Shown in pieces: positions 5,604 through 13,161 of a stretch of 64,000 bases of DNA (the stretch's first letter is position 1; each line of letters starts with the position of its first letter). The DNA is taken from positions 78,979-142,978 of the forward strand of contig JAHDRN010000013.1 of the NCBI GenBank assembly GCA_018433245.1. The letters are read 5' to 3'. The position numbers were made by a program, and so were the translations under genes. Under the pieces are notes generated by a model. The model was given only the letters and a program-made list of their open reading frames with translations. It made no database searches and was not told the origin of the DNA. Origin of the DNA: Candidatus Proruminimicrobium quisquiliarum. Its GTDB lineage: Bacteria; Elusimicrobiota; Endomicrobiia; Endomicrobiales; Endomicrobiaceae.

Positions 5604-6925
5604 CTACGGTTGCGGTAACAAACCACAACATAGAAATACCTGAAGCTTTCCGGTTTTTGTTTGAACCGAAAAGAAAAAAAATGGTTTCAGGCGGCCGTGC
5701 AAGCGCGAAATCCCACAGTTTTGGACGTGCAGGAATTATTAAAAGTCTTGAAAAAAGACGAAGAATAGTTTGCGCACGTGAAATACAAAAATCAATAAAG
5801 GAATCAGTAAAAGAGCTGCTTGAAAAAATTATAAGGCAATCCGGACTTGAAAGCCGGTTCCGTTTTTTAACGGATAAAATAATTTGCGATAACGGCAGCG
5901 AGTTTTTGTTTATCGGTTTGAAAAACATGCAGGCCAACAAATCGCTTGAGGATATTGATATATGTTGGGTTGAAGAAGCCCAGACAGTAAGCCGTGAAAG
6001 TTGGAATATTCTTATCCCGACAATTCGTAATGCCGATTCTGAAGTATGGGCGTCGTTTAACCGCTTAAGTGAGCAGGATCCCGTTTTTGTGATGTTCTGC
6101 AAAAATCCTTCCGACGATACAATTTATAAACATGTGACATACAGAGACAATCCGTATTTTAACGAAACGCTTGAAGCCGAAAGACAACTCTGTAAATTAC
6201 AGCAGCCGGAAGAATACGACCACATTTGGGAAGGACTGCCTATTTCACAAAGCGGATTTAAAGCGATGATACCGCTTGAGCTTATTCAAACAGCGCAGGC
6301 AAGAATAGTGCAATGGAATGATATGAGTCACTGGCCGAAAATATTATCGGTTGATACGGCAAGATTTGGGGATGATGCAAATAATTTTTGGTTAAGACAG
6401 GGGTACAAAGCAGAGTTTTTGAAACTGCTGCATAAAATAGACAATATGGCGCTGGCCGGCAATATTACAAATTTAATTGACGAACATAATACCGACCAGG
6501 CTTTTGTAGATATAACCGGCGGAAACGGCTCCGGAGCGGTTGACAGAGCCGTCCAGTTAGGGTACGGAGACAGGATAACCGGCGTGAATTTTGCCTCTGC
6601 GCCAACAACAAACCAAAAACTCTATTTAAATAAAAGGGCCGAAATGTACGGCCTTGCAAAGCAATGGATTAAAGACGGCGGTTCGTTACCGGACGGAGAG
6701 ATAGGAGCTCAGCTGAGATATGAGCTGTCTTCCGTGCAGTATTCTTACGATAAACAAAACCGTTTATATCTTGAATCAAAAGAAGAAGTAAAAAAGCGTA
6801 TAGGCAAATCCCCGGATTATGCGGATGCGTTTGTTTTATCTTTCGCCTATCCCGTTGAAAAACAGGAATATGGATATACCGGCGCAAACCAAGTAAAAAG
6901 CGATTGGGATTCGTATGCAGACTAA
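5600..6925 (+). CDS. terL: Terminase large subunit
   Basis: This is the packaging ATPase-nuclease of the phage. The N-terminal ATPase has a variant Walker A (SGGRASAKS, about residues 30-38), a Walker B with catalytic acid (DICWVEEAQ, about residue 120) and a coupling motif near residue 150. The C-terminal RNase H-like nuclease shows its acidic residues in LSVDTARFGDD (about 252), FVDITGGNGSG (about 303) and SPDYADAFVL (about 412). At 441 residues it is of normal length. It follows the small-subunit gene with an ATGA overlap and lies between the two 87-bp repeats. Confidence 0.93.
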   Translation: MTTVAVTNHNIEIPEAFRFLFEPKRKKMVSGGRASAKSHSFGRAGIIKSLEKRRRIVCAREIQKSIKESVKELLEKIIRQSGLESRFRFLTDKIICDNGSEFLFIGLKNMQANKSLEDIDICWVEEAQTVSRESWNILIPTIRNADSEVWASFNRLSEQDPVFVMFCKNPSDDTIYKHVTYRDNPYFNETLEAERQLCKLQQPEEYDHIWEGLPISQSGFKAMIPLELIQTAQARIVQWNDMSHWPKILSVDTARFGDDANNFWLRQGYKAEFLKLLHKIDNMALAGNITNLIDEHNTDQAFVDITGGNGSGAVDRAVQLGYGDRITGVNFASAPTTNQKLYLNKRAEMYGLAKQWIKDGGSLPDGEIGAQLRYELSSVQYSYDKQNRLYLESKEEVKKRIGKSPDYADAFVLSFAYPVEKQEYGYTGANQVKSDWDSYAD

Positions 6926-6927
6926 AA

Positions 6928-7014
6928 ACGGGCACGGCAAGTGAGCACAAAAGTCAATATTGCCACCGTCAGAAAAGCGGACACAAAAAGGCATTTTCAG
7001 CCACTTATATATGA
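6928..7014 (+). repeat. 87-bp direct repeat, copy 2 (downstream of terL)
   Basis: Second copy of the element at 4912, same orientation and exactly the same length, differing at about 15 positions. It begins two bases after the terL stop codon and ends about 30 bases before the next gene. Here the terminal ATATATGA does not start a gene; the real start at 7045 has its own AAAGGAGA site. The two copies bracket the terminase genes precisely. Confidence 0.8.
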
Positions 7015-7044
7015 CAGGCAAAAAACAAGCAAAAGGAGACGGAT

Positions 7045-7314
7045 ATGTGTGACGTAGCAACCGGCACTCTTATAACAACAATGATATTAGGCACATACGG
7101 CGCAGTATCTACAAAAGCTGCAGCCGACAAACAAATAGAAATAGAAAATAAAAAACTTGCCGAGCAGGAAAAAAAGACAAAAGAAGCAACCCCTACCGTA
7201 GTTGACATGGTAAAAATTAACCAGGACAAAGCCAAAGAAACGTTAAGGCTGCGCAGAGGTATATCGCAGTCAATATATTCTACAGCTGTAAATACAAAAA
7301 AAATGGGTGAATAA
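7045..7314 (+). CDS. Small phage virion-region protein (89 aa), unknown function
   Basis: The protein opens with a hydrophobic stretch (GTLITTMILGTYGAVS) followed by a charged helical segment rich in Lys and Glu (ENKKLAEQEKKTKEA) and a basic C-terminus (RLRRGISQ). Small proteins with a Met-Cys N-terminus and a hydrophobic helix are common between terminase and portal genes of podoviruses, where their role is not known to me. The ATG follows AAAGGAGACGGAT. It ends one base before the portal start, and the sequence GGGTGA at its end probably serves as the portal ribosome binding site. Confidence 0.6.
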   Translation: MCDVATGTLITTMILGTYGAVSTKAAADKQIEIENKKLAEQEKKTKEATPTVVDMVKINQDKAKETLRLRRGISQSIYSTAVNTKKMGE

Positions 7315-7315
7315 A

Positions 7316-8956
7316 ATGTTGGAAAAAAAAGCAGCCGCAAGCATTGCAGCACAACTTGAACAAAACGCCACCGACTATATTGCCGAATGTAAAACTATAA
7401 CTGCTACGGTTTGTCCGGGGCGCGGATTTTATAGAGGCGATAAAAGAAACGCTTACTATAAAAATTTTGCGAAAACCCTGACGAACGTTGCCGACCGCTC
7501 GTTGTTTGTACTTGTATCCGGACTTATGGCAGGCCTTACGAGCAAATCAAAACAATGGTTTAGACTTGTTTCTTTTGACGACGATGTATCAAAAAAATAC
7601 AACGTGCAAAAATTTTTGAACAAGCTTGAGAAACAGATAAGGTTAATTTGCGATAAAAGCAATATATATGAAGTTTTGCCGCTTTTATATAAAGAAAGCA
7701 TTGCATTTGGAACTTCAGCGGCTATGATGAATGACGATTATGACGATGTAATACGCCTTGCTTCTTTTACGGCAGGGCAATTTTTTATAGATGTTGACGA
7801 CCGCGGAGTAGTAAATATATTTTACAGGCCGTTTGATTTAACGGTACAGGGATTTATCAACTATTTTGGTTTTGATAATTGCCCTGACAAAATTAAAACC
7901 GATTATCAAAACAACAGACTGACAACAACATATACCGTTAATCAGCTAATAGCATTAAATCCGAAATTTGTTAAAGGAATAGATCCTGACAACAATAAAT
8001 TTCTGTCGTATTACTGGATGGACGGCGCCAACGAAGAAAAAGAGTTTATTAAAGTCGGCGGATTTGACGAATTTCCGATGATTGTACACCGTTTGGAAAC
8101 GCGCACGACTCATGATGCGTACGGAATCGGAATAGGTTCCACAATATCTTCCAAAATAAAAGAAACGTTTAAAAAAATCCGTGAAAAATTAAAAGCCATT
8201 GAGTTGGCTGTAAGACCGCCGTTTACATATACGGCCGATATTAAAAATGAAATAAATTTAATGCCCGGAATGGGAACCAAAGTTCCGGCCGGAAAAGAAA
8301 CCGGCATTAAAACAATATACCAGGTAGCGCTTGATATAGAACATTTGCGCAAAGATATTGAAGACGATAAAAAAGAAATAGCGTCTGCTTTTTTTGCGGA
8401 TTTATTTTTAATGTTTCAAGCCGGCGGAAATACCGCTACCGAAACAAACGAACGCGTAACCGAAAGACTTGGAGTACTTGGCACTTTAACAGAACGTTTT
8501 GAAAACGAACTTTTGGAACCTCTTATTAAGGGAATAATCACAAAAATTTTTAAAGCAGGAATAATATCAGAAACCGAAATACCGGAAGAACTCCGCGGCC
8601 GAGAAATCAAAATTGAATATATCGGGATATTATCTCAGGCAGCAAAACAAATAGGACTGTCAAATTTAAGAAACGCGATAGCTTTAATGAAAGAGCTTAC
8701 AGCGGTTTCCGAGAATGTTACGGATAATTTTGATGCGGATAACGCTTTGAGAGCTGCATGTATAGATTTAGGATTAGATCCTGCTATTTTGACGGCACCG
8801 GAAATTATGGCCGAAAGAAGAAAAATTAAAGCGCAGCAAGAAGAACGCAGAGCGCAGCAAGAAGCGCTTCTTGCTGCATCAAGAAGCGCCAAAGATTTAG
8901 GATCGGCAAAAATAACGCCCGAAACACTTCTGGGCGGTATGAAAAACAACGGATAA
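7316..8956 (+). CDS. Portal (head-tail connector) protein
   Basis: The product forms the ring at the capsid vertex through which DNA passes. It matches podovirus head-tail connector proteins (the T7 gp8-like family): an N-terminal helical region with AYYKNFAKTL and LFVLVSGLMAGLTSKSKQWF, then KESIAFGTSAAM near residue 130. The long crown region includes MFQAGGNTATETNERVTERL near residue 370 and a coiled-coil C-terminus (AERRKIKAQQEERRAQQEAL). At 546 residues it has the usual length. An upstream in-frame GTG at 7307 overlaps the preceding gene, but ATG 7316 is better placed behind GGGTGA. Confidence 0.88.
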   Translation: MLEKKAAASIAAQLEQNATDYIAECKTITATVCPGRGFYRGDKRNAYYKNFAKTLTNVADRSLFVLVSGLMAGLTSKSKQWFRLVSFDDDVSKKYNVQKFLNKLEKQIRLICDKSNIYEVLPLLYKESIAFGTSAAMMNDDYDDVIRLASFTAGQFFIDVDDRGVVNIFYRPFDLTVQGFINYFGFDNCPDKIKTDYQNNRLTTTYTVNQLIALNPKFVKGIDPDNNKFLSYYWMDGANEEKEFIKVGGFDEFPMIVHRLETRTTHDAYGIGIGSTISSKIKETFKKIREKLKAIELAVRPPFTYTADIKNEINLMPGMGTKVPAGKETGIKTIYQVALDIEHLRKDIEDDKKEIASAFFADLFLMFQAGGNTATETNERVTERLGVLGTLTERFENELLEPLIKGIITKIFKAGIISETEIPEELRGREIKIEYIGILSQAAKQIGLSNLRNAIALMKELTAVSENVTDNFDADNALRAACIDLGLDPAILTAPEIMAERRKIKAQQEERRAQQEALLAASRSAKDLGSAKITPETLLGGMKNNG

Positions 8957-8959
8957 AAA

Positions 8960-9286
8960 ATGAGTAAACCAAAAATAAAAAAACAAATAATAAAAAATGA
9001 CGACTGGGGAACGATGTTGGAAAGCCCGGCCGCCAGACGCATTATATGGGAAATTTTAGAGCATGCAAGAACTTTCGGAAGTTCTTTTGACGAAAATCCG
9101 CACAGAATGTCGTACAACGAAGGACAACGAGCTGTAGGGCAATATATTTACGACGAAATTATGCGTAATTGCCCGGAAAGATTTTTACAGGCACAAAACG
9201 AAATGAATTCGGCGCTGAAACAAATTGAGCTTAAAAATAAAGAAAATCAACAAGGCGAAAACGGAGAAGAAGATGCAGGAGAATAA
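8960..9286 (+). CDS. Bbp19-like phage structural-region protein
   Basis: The 108-residue sequence has the features of the Bbp19 family from Bordetella phage BPP-1: MLESPAARRIIWEILEHARTF, FGSSFDENPHRMSYNEGQR and a following helix with VGQYIYDEIM. In BPP-1-like phages this gene lies between the portal and scaffold genes, as here. The C-terminus is acidic and low in complexity. The molecular role is not settled as far as I know. It overlaps the next gene by 14 bases. Confidence 0.72.
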   Translation: MSKPKIKKQIIKNDDWGTMLESPAARRIIWEILEHARTFGSSFDENPHRMSYNEGQRAVGQYIYDEIMRNCPERFLQAQNEMNSALKQIELKNKENQQGENGEEDAGE

Positions 9287-9581
9287 TTATGTTGTATTGA
9301 GACAGGGAGACGACAGCGATTTTTTCGGCCGAGAAATAATCGTTCATCTTGATACTGATAAAAATATGACCGGATGGACTGCTGAATTTAAACTGGGCAA
9401 CATAACTAAAAATTTTGCAAATTTTGAAACGACAAAACAGCTTGAAATAGTTTTGTCCAAAACTGAAACGGAAAGTTTGCCGGCCGGAAAACTTTTTGGA
9501 TATATTAAAATAACCGACGGAAACGGAAAAGTTGGCACATTGGAAGCTATACCGTTTAACATTTTTGCAAAGGTAATCTAA
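9273..9581 (+). CDS. Phage fibre-associated or baseplate-like small beta protein
   Basis: I chose ATG 9273, which follows ACGGAGAAGAAG, over an upstream in-frame start at 9225 that lies deep in the preceding gene. The 102-residue product is almost entirely beta strand (REIIVHLDTD, WTAEFKLGN, LFGYIKITDGNG, LEAIPFNIF), like an immunoglobulin-type domain. Proteins of this size and pattern often precede fibre genes and act as attachment domains (BppU/DUF2479-like), which fits the fibre gene two bases downstream. The fold guess comes from strand pattern only. Confidence 0.55.
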   Translation: MQENNYVVLRQGDDSDFFGREIIVHLDTDKNMTGWTAEFKLGNITKNFANFETTKQLEIVLSKTETESLPAGKLFGYIKITDGNGKVGTLEAIPFNIFAKVI

Positions 9582-9583
9582 AA

Positions 9584-10642
9584 ATGGAAATTGTAAAAAT
9601 TTCAACTTCAAAATACGAAATAAAAATGCCGATTTCTAACGGCAGACAGGGCGAACAGGGAATACAGGGAATTCAAGGGCCGAAAGGCGAAAAAGGAGCA
9701 ACCGGCAAATCGGCTTTGGCGCTTGATACTGATTTTTATTATTACAACGAAGGCGATAACGTTAAAAGTATTTTAGAATCCTCTGATACCAAATACCAAA
9801 ATATTGATTTTCGCGGAATATATGCGGAGCTTTCCGGCATAAATTTAAGCGGCCTTTATAAAAACATAAGAAATTTAAACGTATATATGTCGGCAAAAGA
9901 ACGCCTGATGAATGTTGTTGAAAGCCATATTACTTTTATTGATTCTGAAATAATTACAAATAATCCGACTGCCGGAAGTTTAATAAATGTTTCAGATTCT
10001 ATTATTAATTTAAACAATACAAATATAGTTTGTCAGGGATTAGAGACAACAGATTGGACAATGTTTAAATGTAATAATGCAAGAATAACAGTTAAAAAAT
10101 CAGAATTTGGAGCAAAAGAAATACTTAGCGGAAATCAAGAAATTAAAAATATAAAAATTTTTGATTTGAATGCAGATACATCAACCGGAGCTTTTTTGTT
10201 CAGTGATGACTGTAGATTTACTCTTGAATATACTTCTGACGATGACAACGGAGCCGATATTATTTATCTTAATCCGTTAGCAACGTGTGCCTTCCATATA
10301 AATTTAACACAAACAGCTTTTTCAAATTACAACAAAGGCGGTTCGTATGCCAATGATTTGAATGTGCGCTTGGAAGATGACATATATCTCAGAGGGAATT
10401 TAATCGGATATATTTATGTCCGCAATGAAACATTAAGCGACGAATGGCAACCAAATACTCCATATTCTAACGGCATAAAACTAATCAAAGACGGGAATGG
10501 ATACCAAACGGTTTATGAGTATATATCAGCTGATACGATAGAAGAAGATATTGCAGCCGGCAATTTAGTAGCAAAAGCTTTAAAATTGGCGACAAACAAA
10601 GGCAATTCAATTGACGGCACAAACAACCAATCTTTTTTGTGA
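9584..10642 (+). CDS. Phage fibre with short collagen-like segment and beta-helix body
   Basis: A virion fibre that probably contacts the host surface. Residues 1-19 repeat the style of the preceding protein. Residues 20-45 form about seven Gly-X-Y triplets (QGEQGIQGIQGPKGEKGATG), a collagen-like trimerising stalk. From about residue 75 to 240 there are regular short strands with repeated hydrophobic and Asn/Asp positions (ISDSIINLNNTN-like rungs), as expected of a right-handed parallel beta-helix. The C-terminus (about 280-352) looks like a tip domain. No peptidase or lyase residues can be assigned. Its location between Bbp19-like and lysis genes, inside the head module, is unusual. Confidence 0.65.
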   Translation: MEIVKISTSKYEIKMPISNGRQGEQGIQGIQGPKGEKGATGKSALALDTDFYYYNEGDNVKSILESSDTKYQNIDFRGIYAELSGINLSGLYKNIRNLNVYMSAKERLMNVVESHITFIDSEIITNNPTAGSLINVSDSIINLNNTNIVCQGLETTDWTMFKCNNARITVKKSEFGAKEILSGNQEIKNIKIFDLNADTSTGAFLFSDDCRFTLEYTSDDDNGADIIYLNPLATCAFHINLTQTAFSNYNKGGSYANDLNVRLEDDIYLRGNLIGYIYVRNETLSDEWQPNTPYSNGIKLIKDGNGYQTVYEYISADTIEEDIAAGNLVAKALKLATNKGNSIDGTNNQSFL

Positions 10643-10651
10643 GGTAAAAAA

Positions 10652-10990
10652 ATGAGCGTAGGCGAAATAGCAGCAATAGTGGCCGTTGCAATAACAATTA
10701 TTGTGAATGTGGTTATTGTCGGGATATTTGTCGGACAGCGTAAAAAACAAGAAGAATTTCTCGCGGCTCAGATAGATAATTTAAAAGTTTCTTTTGAAAA
10801 AGAAATAAAGAGCATTAAAGAATTTTTTAATTATCGCCTGATGCAAGTAGAAGAGGGAAATAAAAAACGTGAACAGTTTGAACAGGAATTTAGAGGATGT
10901 CTTTCAAAAATGGAAGAAACATCTAAAAACGCCCATCACAGGCTTAACGAATTGAGAGAAGATATTGAAAAAATAAGGGGGGAATTATGA
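10652..10990 (+). CDS. Membrane-anchored coiled-coil protein of the lysis region
   Basis: The N-terminus is a single strong transmembrane helix (residues 4-27, IAAIVAVAITIIVNVVIVGI). It is followed by a charged helix running to the end (EEFLAAQIDNLKV, KEIKSIKEFF, HHRLNELREDIEKIR). This signal-anchor plus coiled-coil shape is shared by inner-membrane spanins and by some holin-associated proteins. Position directly upstream of a putative holin and an endolysin supports a lysis role. The start has GAGGTAAAAAA upstream. It overlaps the next gene by 4 bases. Confidence 0.55.
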   Translation: MSVGEIAAIVAVAITIIVNVVIVGIFVGQRKKQEEFLAAQIDNLKVSFEKEIKSIKEFFNYRLMQVEEGNKKREQFEQEFRGCLSKMEETSKNAHHRLNELREDIEKIRGEL

Positions 10991-11400
10991 AATTTGTTTT
11001 ATTGTTTTTATTGACGTTTTTTGTGTTGTCGGTTTTTAGCGCATCAGGATGCATAAACTGGTTTAAGGATCTGGCCAAAAACTGGAAGCAAAAAAATATA
11101 GGAAGAATAAGAGACTCTCTTTTTGCTTTTGCTTTTGCTTTGTTTTTTGCGCCAGTAATACAACTTATAACCAGTTTTGTTGTTAATATTGCATTCGGAA
11201 TTTTTAACATTCCGGCTGCAATGATGATTTTTTGGTTTTTATTGTTTTTAGCGGCTGAACAATTCTTTTACGAGTGGGGAATACAGTTGTTAGTTCAAAA
11301 TTTAATACCCAAAGTTATTAACGGAATATTAAAAAAATTCGGATTATTGAAAGAGGAAAATAATGGCGCCGATACTGCAAACACAAATGGAAATGATTAA
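10987..11400 (+). CDS. Putative holin or holin-like membrane protein
   Basis: The 137-residue protein has an N-terminal hydrophobic segment (KFVLLFLLTFFVLSVFSASGC; the Ser-Ala-Ser-Gly-Cys end could even be a lipobox). A basic stretch follows, then two or three further hydrophobic helices (LFAFAFALFFAPVIQLITS, NIPAAMMIFWFLLFLAAE). A polar acidic tail ends the protein. Several membrane helices immediately before an endolysin gene is the usual arrangement for a holin, which opens the inner membrane at lysis. The family is not recognised, so the call rests on topology and context. The endolysin gene starts inside its 3' end. Confidence 0.5.
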   Translation: MKFVLLFLLTFFVLSVFSASGCINWFKDLAKNWKQKNIGRIRDSLFAFAFALFFAPVIQLITSFVVNIAFGIFNIPAAMMIFWFLLFLAAEQFFYEWGIQLLVQNLIPKVINGILKKFGLLKEENNGADTANTNGND

Positions 11401-11842
11401 AAATTTTCATTTGCAACTTCAAAAAATTTGTACGCCGTTAGGTTTTGACAGCCTGACGGTTTTGGCACATGCGTGTCATGAAACCGGAAATTTAGAAAGA
11501 GTTATCGGAGAAAACAATTACTGGGGAATTAAAACGCCTCAATATTCAAAATGGACGGGATTAGTTGCAAAAGTAATTACGCATGAATATGTCAATAGAA
11601 AAAAAATTAAAGTTATTGCCACCTTCAGAGACTGGGCAACCCCGAAAGAAAGTATTGAATGGTATTGCAACTTTATTAAAAACAATTATAAGGAAGCGTA
11701 TCAGCAGAGAAACAATGCGTTTGAATATTTCCCGGCTCTTGTGAAATATCAAACAAAATACGCAACTGACCCAAATTATGCAGCTGCGGCCATAGAGCGA
11801 TATAAATGGCTTAAAAAAACATTTTTTCAGGATAAACAATGA
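11363..11842 (+). CDS. Endolysin, GH73-type N-acetylglucosaminidase
   Basis: This enzyme would cleave the glycan strands of peptidoglycan for cell lysis or for local wall opening. The 159-residue sequence matches the FlgJ/GH73 fold: LAHACHETGN with the catalytic Glu near residue 38, then ENNYWGIKT, a beta-hairpin segment (VITHEYVNRKKI), FRDWATPKESIEWYCNF, and the C-terminal YATDPNYAAAAIERY. All are hallmark segments of the family. It carries no signal peptide, so it would rely on the holin-like gene it overlaps by 38 bases. Its own ATG has AGAGGAAAATA before it. Confidence 0.85.
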   Translation: MAPILQTQMEMIKNFHLQLQKICTPLGFDSLTVLAHACHETGNLERVIGENNYWGIKTPQYSKWTGLVAKVITHEYVNRKKIKVIATFRDWATPKESIEWYCNFIKNNYKEAYQQRNNAFEYFPALVKYQTKYATDPNYAAAAIERYKWLKKTFFQDKQ

Positions 11843-12387
11843 AAAACTACGTCATTATATTTTTGATTATTGCGGTTACGGCATTAGGGATTTGCTCGGT
11901 TGTTTTTTATGCTTTGTATATGCACGAGCATAACAGCAAAAAGAACGAAATATGGGCAAATACGCCGCTTCCTGAGCATACACAGGCGCAGGTTATTGCA
12001 AGCGCGACTGAGATAAAAATTAAAAACAAAACACAGACAAGTTCCGGAACCGTTACGCAGGCGCAGATAATACCGGTGTATCCGGAAAGCAATGTGACGG
12101 TAAATATTACCGATGAGAATAAAGTTGAAATCAGTCAAAAAGTTTGGGGATTATGCGTTAAACCGAATATCTCGGTTTTTTATGCAGATCACATACAATG
12201 CGGATTTGGCGCGAGATTTTTGTTTATAAGGCTGTGGGGTGTAAGTTTGGGAATATCGCAGGAATTAGCGCCGTATGTAATGATAGACAGGCGTTTAAGA
12301 GATGTTTTGCCGATACTGGCAAATGCGAGTATCGGACTTATTGTAGAACAAAATGCTGCAAGCGTAAGTTTCAGCGTTTATTTATAA
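11839..12387 (+). CDS. Membrane-anchored phage protein of the lysis region, unknown function
   Basis: Residues 4-29 form a transmembrane helix (IIFLIIAVTALGICSVVFYA). A polar Thr/Gln-rich linker follows (residues 45-85), then a beta-rich C-terminal domain from about residue 95 with repeated aromatic strands (VWGLCVKPNISVFY, FGARFLFIRLWGVSLGIS). The C-terminal part resembles a small outer-membrane-like or pore-associated beta sheet, but I cannot name a family. It overlaps the endolysin stop by 4 bases (ATGA). That suggests a role in lysis, possibly as the outer element of a spanin-like pair; this is inference. Confidence 0.5.
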   Translation: MKNYVIIFLIIAVTALGICSVVFYALYMHEHNSKKNEIWANTPLPEHTQAQVIASATEIKIKNKTQTSSGTVTQAQIIPVYPESNVTVNITDENKVEISQKVWGLCVKPNISVFYADHIQCGFGARFLFIRLWGVSLGISQELAPYVMIDRRLRDVLPILANASIGLIVEQNAASVSFSVYL

Positions 12388-12406
12388 AAAATAAAAGGAG
12401 CGTGTT

Positions 12407-13126
12407 ATGGAATTTGACAAAGACGGAAAACCAATTATAGACGGAAAGCCGAAAGGAACTGAAGGCGGAGAAGGTGGAGACGGAAAGCCGAAAGGAACTG
12501 AAGGCGGAGAGGGTGGAGACGGAAAGCCGAAAGGAACTGAAGGCGGAGAAGGTGGAGACGGAAAGCCGAAAGGAACTGAAGGCGGAGAAGGTGGAGACGG
12601 AAAGCCGAAAGGAACTGAAGGCGGAGAGGGTGGAGATGACGACAAACAGTTTGAAGCTTTAAAATTTGGCGAAGGAGCAAAGATAGACGAATCGGCAAAA
12701 AAAGAATTTATAGAGCATTGCAAAAAAAACGGAATAAAAGCGGAAGCAGCACAGGGCTTTATTGATTTGCAAACCAAAATAAACGCTGAAGTAGCCAAAG
12801 GACAGGAAGCTTTAAGAACCAATGCTATAGAAGCCTGGCAAACACAGGTTAAAAAAGAGTATGGCGTTGAGTATGAAAAAAAGCTTGCTGCAGGCAAAAA
12901 AGCGCTTGACGTTTTCGGCAACGAGAATTTAAAAGAACTTCTCGGAGATAAAGGCGAAAACGGAACCGGTTTGGGGAATCATCCGGCTGTTGTTGCTTTT
13001 CTTGTCAAAATTGGAGAAACACTCCAAAACGATAAATTTATTCCGGGCGGACAAGGAAGTGTAAGTTTGGAAAACAGAACTCCCGAGGAAAAAGCAAGAA
13101 GTTTGTACGGCGACACGATGAAGTAA
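12407..13126 (+). CDS. Capsid scaffold-like protein with five 13-residue N-terminal repeats
   Basis: The 239-residue protein precedes the major capsid gene, where podovirus scaffolds are found. Residues 12-76 are five tandem copies of DGKPKGTEGGEGG, a flexible, charged, Gly-rich segment. The C-terminal part is helical (EFIEHCKKNGIKAEAAQGFIDL, then AWQTQVKKEYGVEYEKKLAAG, DVFGNENLKELL, NHPAVVAFLVKIGETL) and ends in TPEEKARSLYGD. This pattern is common in phage scaffold or head-assembly proteins. The repeats are nearly identical at the DNA level, so copy number probably changes by slippage. The start has AAAGGAGCG upstream. Confidence 0.75.
   Translation: MEFDKDGKPIIDGKPKGTEGGEGGDGKPKGTEGGEGGDGKPKGTEGGEGGDGKPKGTEGGEGGDGKPKGTEGGEGGDDDKQFEALKFGEGAKIDESAKKEFIEHCKKNGIKAEAAQGFIDLQTKINAEVAKGQEALRTNAIEAWQTQVKKEYGVEYEKKLAAGKKALDVFGNENLKELLGDKGENGTGLGNHPAVVAFLVKIGETLQNDKFIPGGQGSVSLENRTPEEKARSLYGDTMK
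12440..12634 (+). repeat. Five tandem 39-bp repeats inside the scaffold gene
   Basis: Units start at 12440, 12479, 12518, 12557 and 12596 and differ only at an occasional third codon position (GAA versus GAG). Each encodes 13 residues in frame, so gain or loss of a unit keeps the gene open. Near-identity of the units points to recent expansion. Confidence 0.95.
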
Positions 13127-13161
13127 AAAGTAAAAAATAAAAAAAAGGAGATTTAAAAATT

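Noticed and set aside
5581..6102. Minus-strand frame of 173 codons opposite terL
   Set aside because: It shadows the terminase coding sequence; its composition (Ser/Leu/Phe rich) is what the complement of AT-rich coding DNA gives.
12440..12634. CRISPR-like regular repeats
   Set aside because: The units are directly adjacent without spacers, are in frame and encode protein. No CRISPR array or cas gene was seen in the window.
12382..12921. Long minus-strand frame (179 codons), rich in Pro and Ser, opposite the scaffold gene
   Set aside because: It is the mirror of the 39-bp repeat array and scaffold codons; the repeated PSPPSPPSVPFGF units arise from the complement of the coding repeat. No ribosome binding site or independent context.
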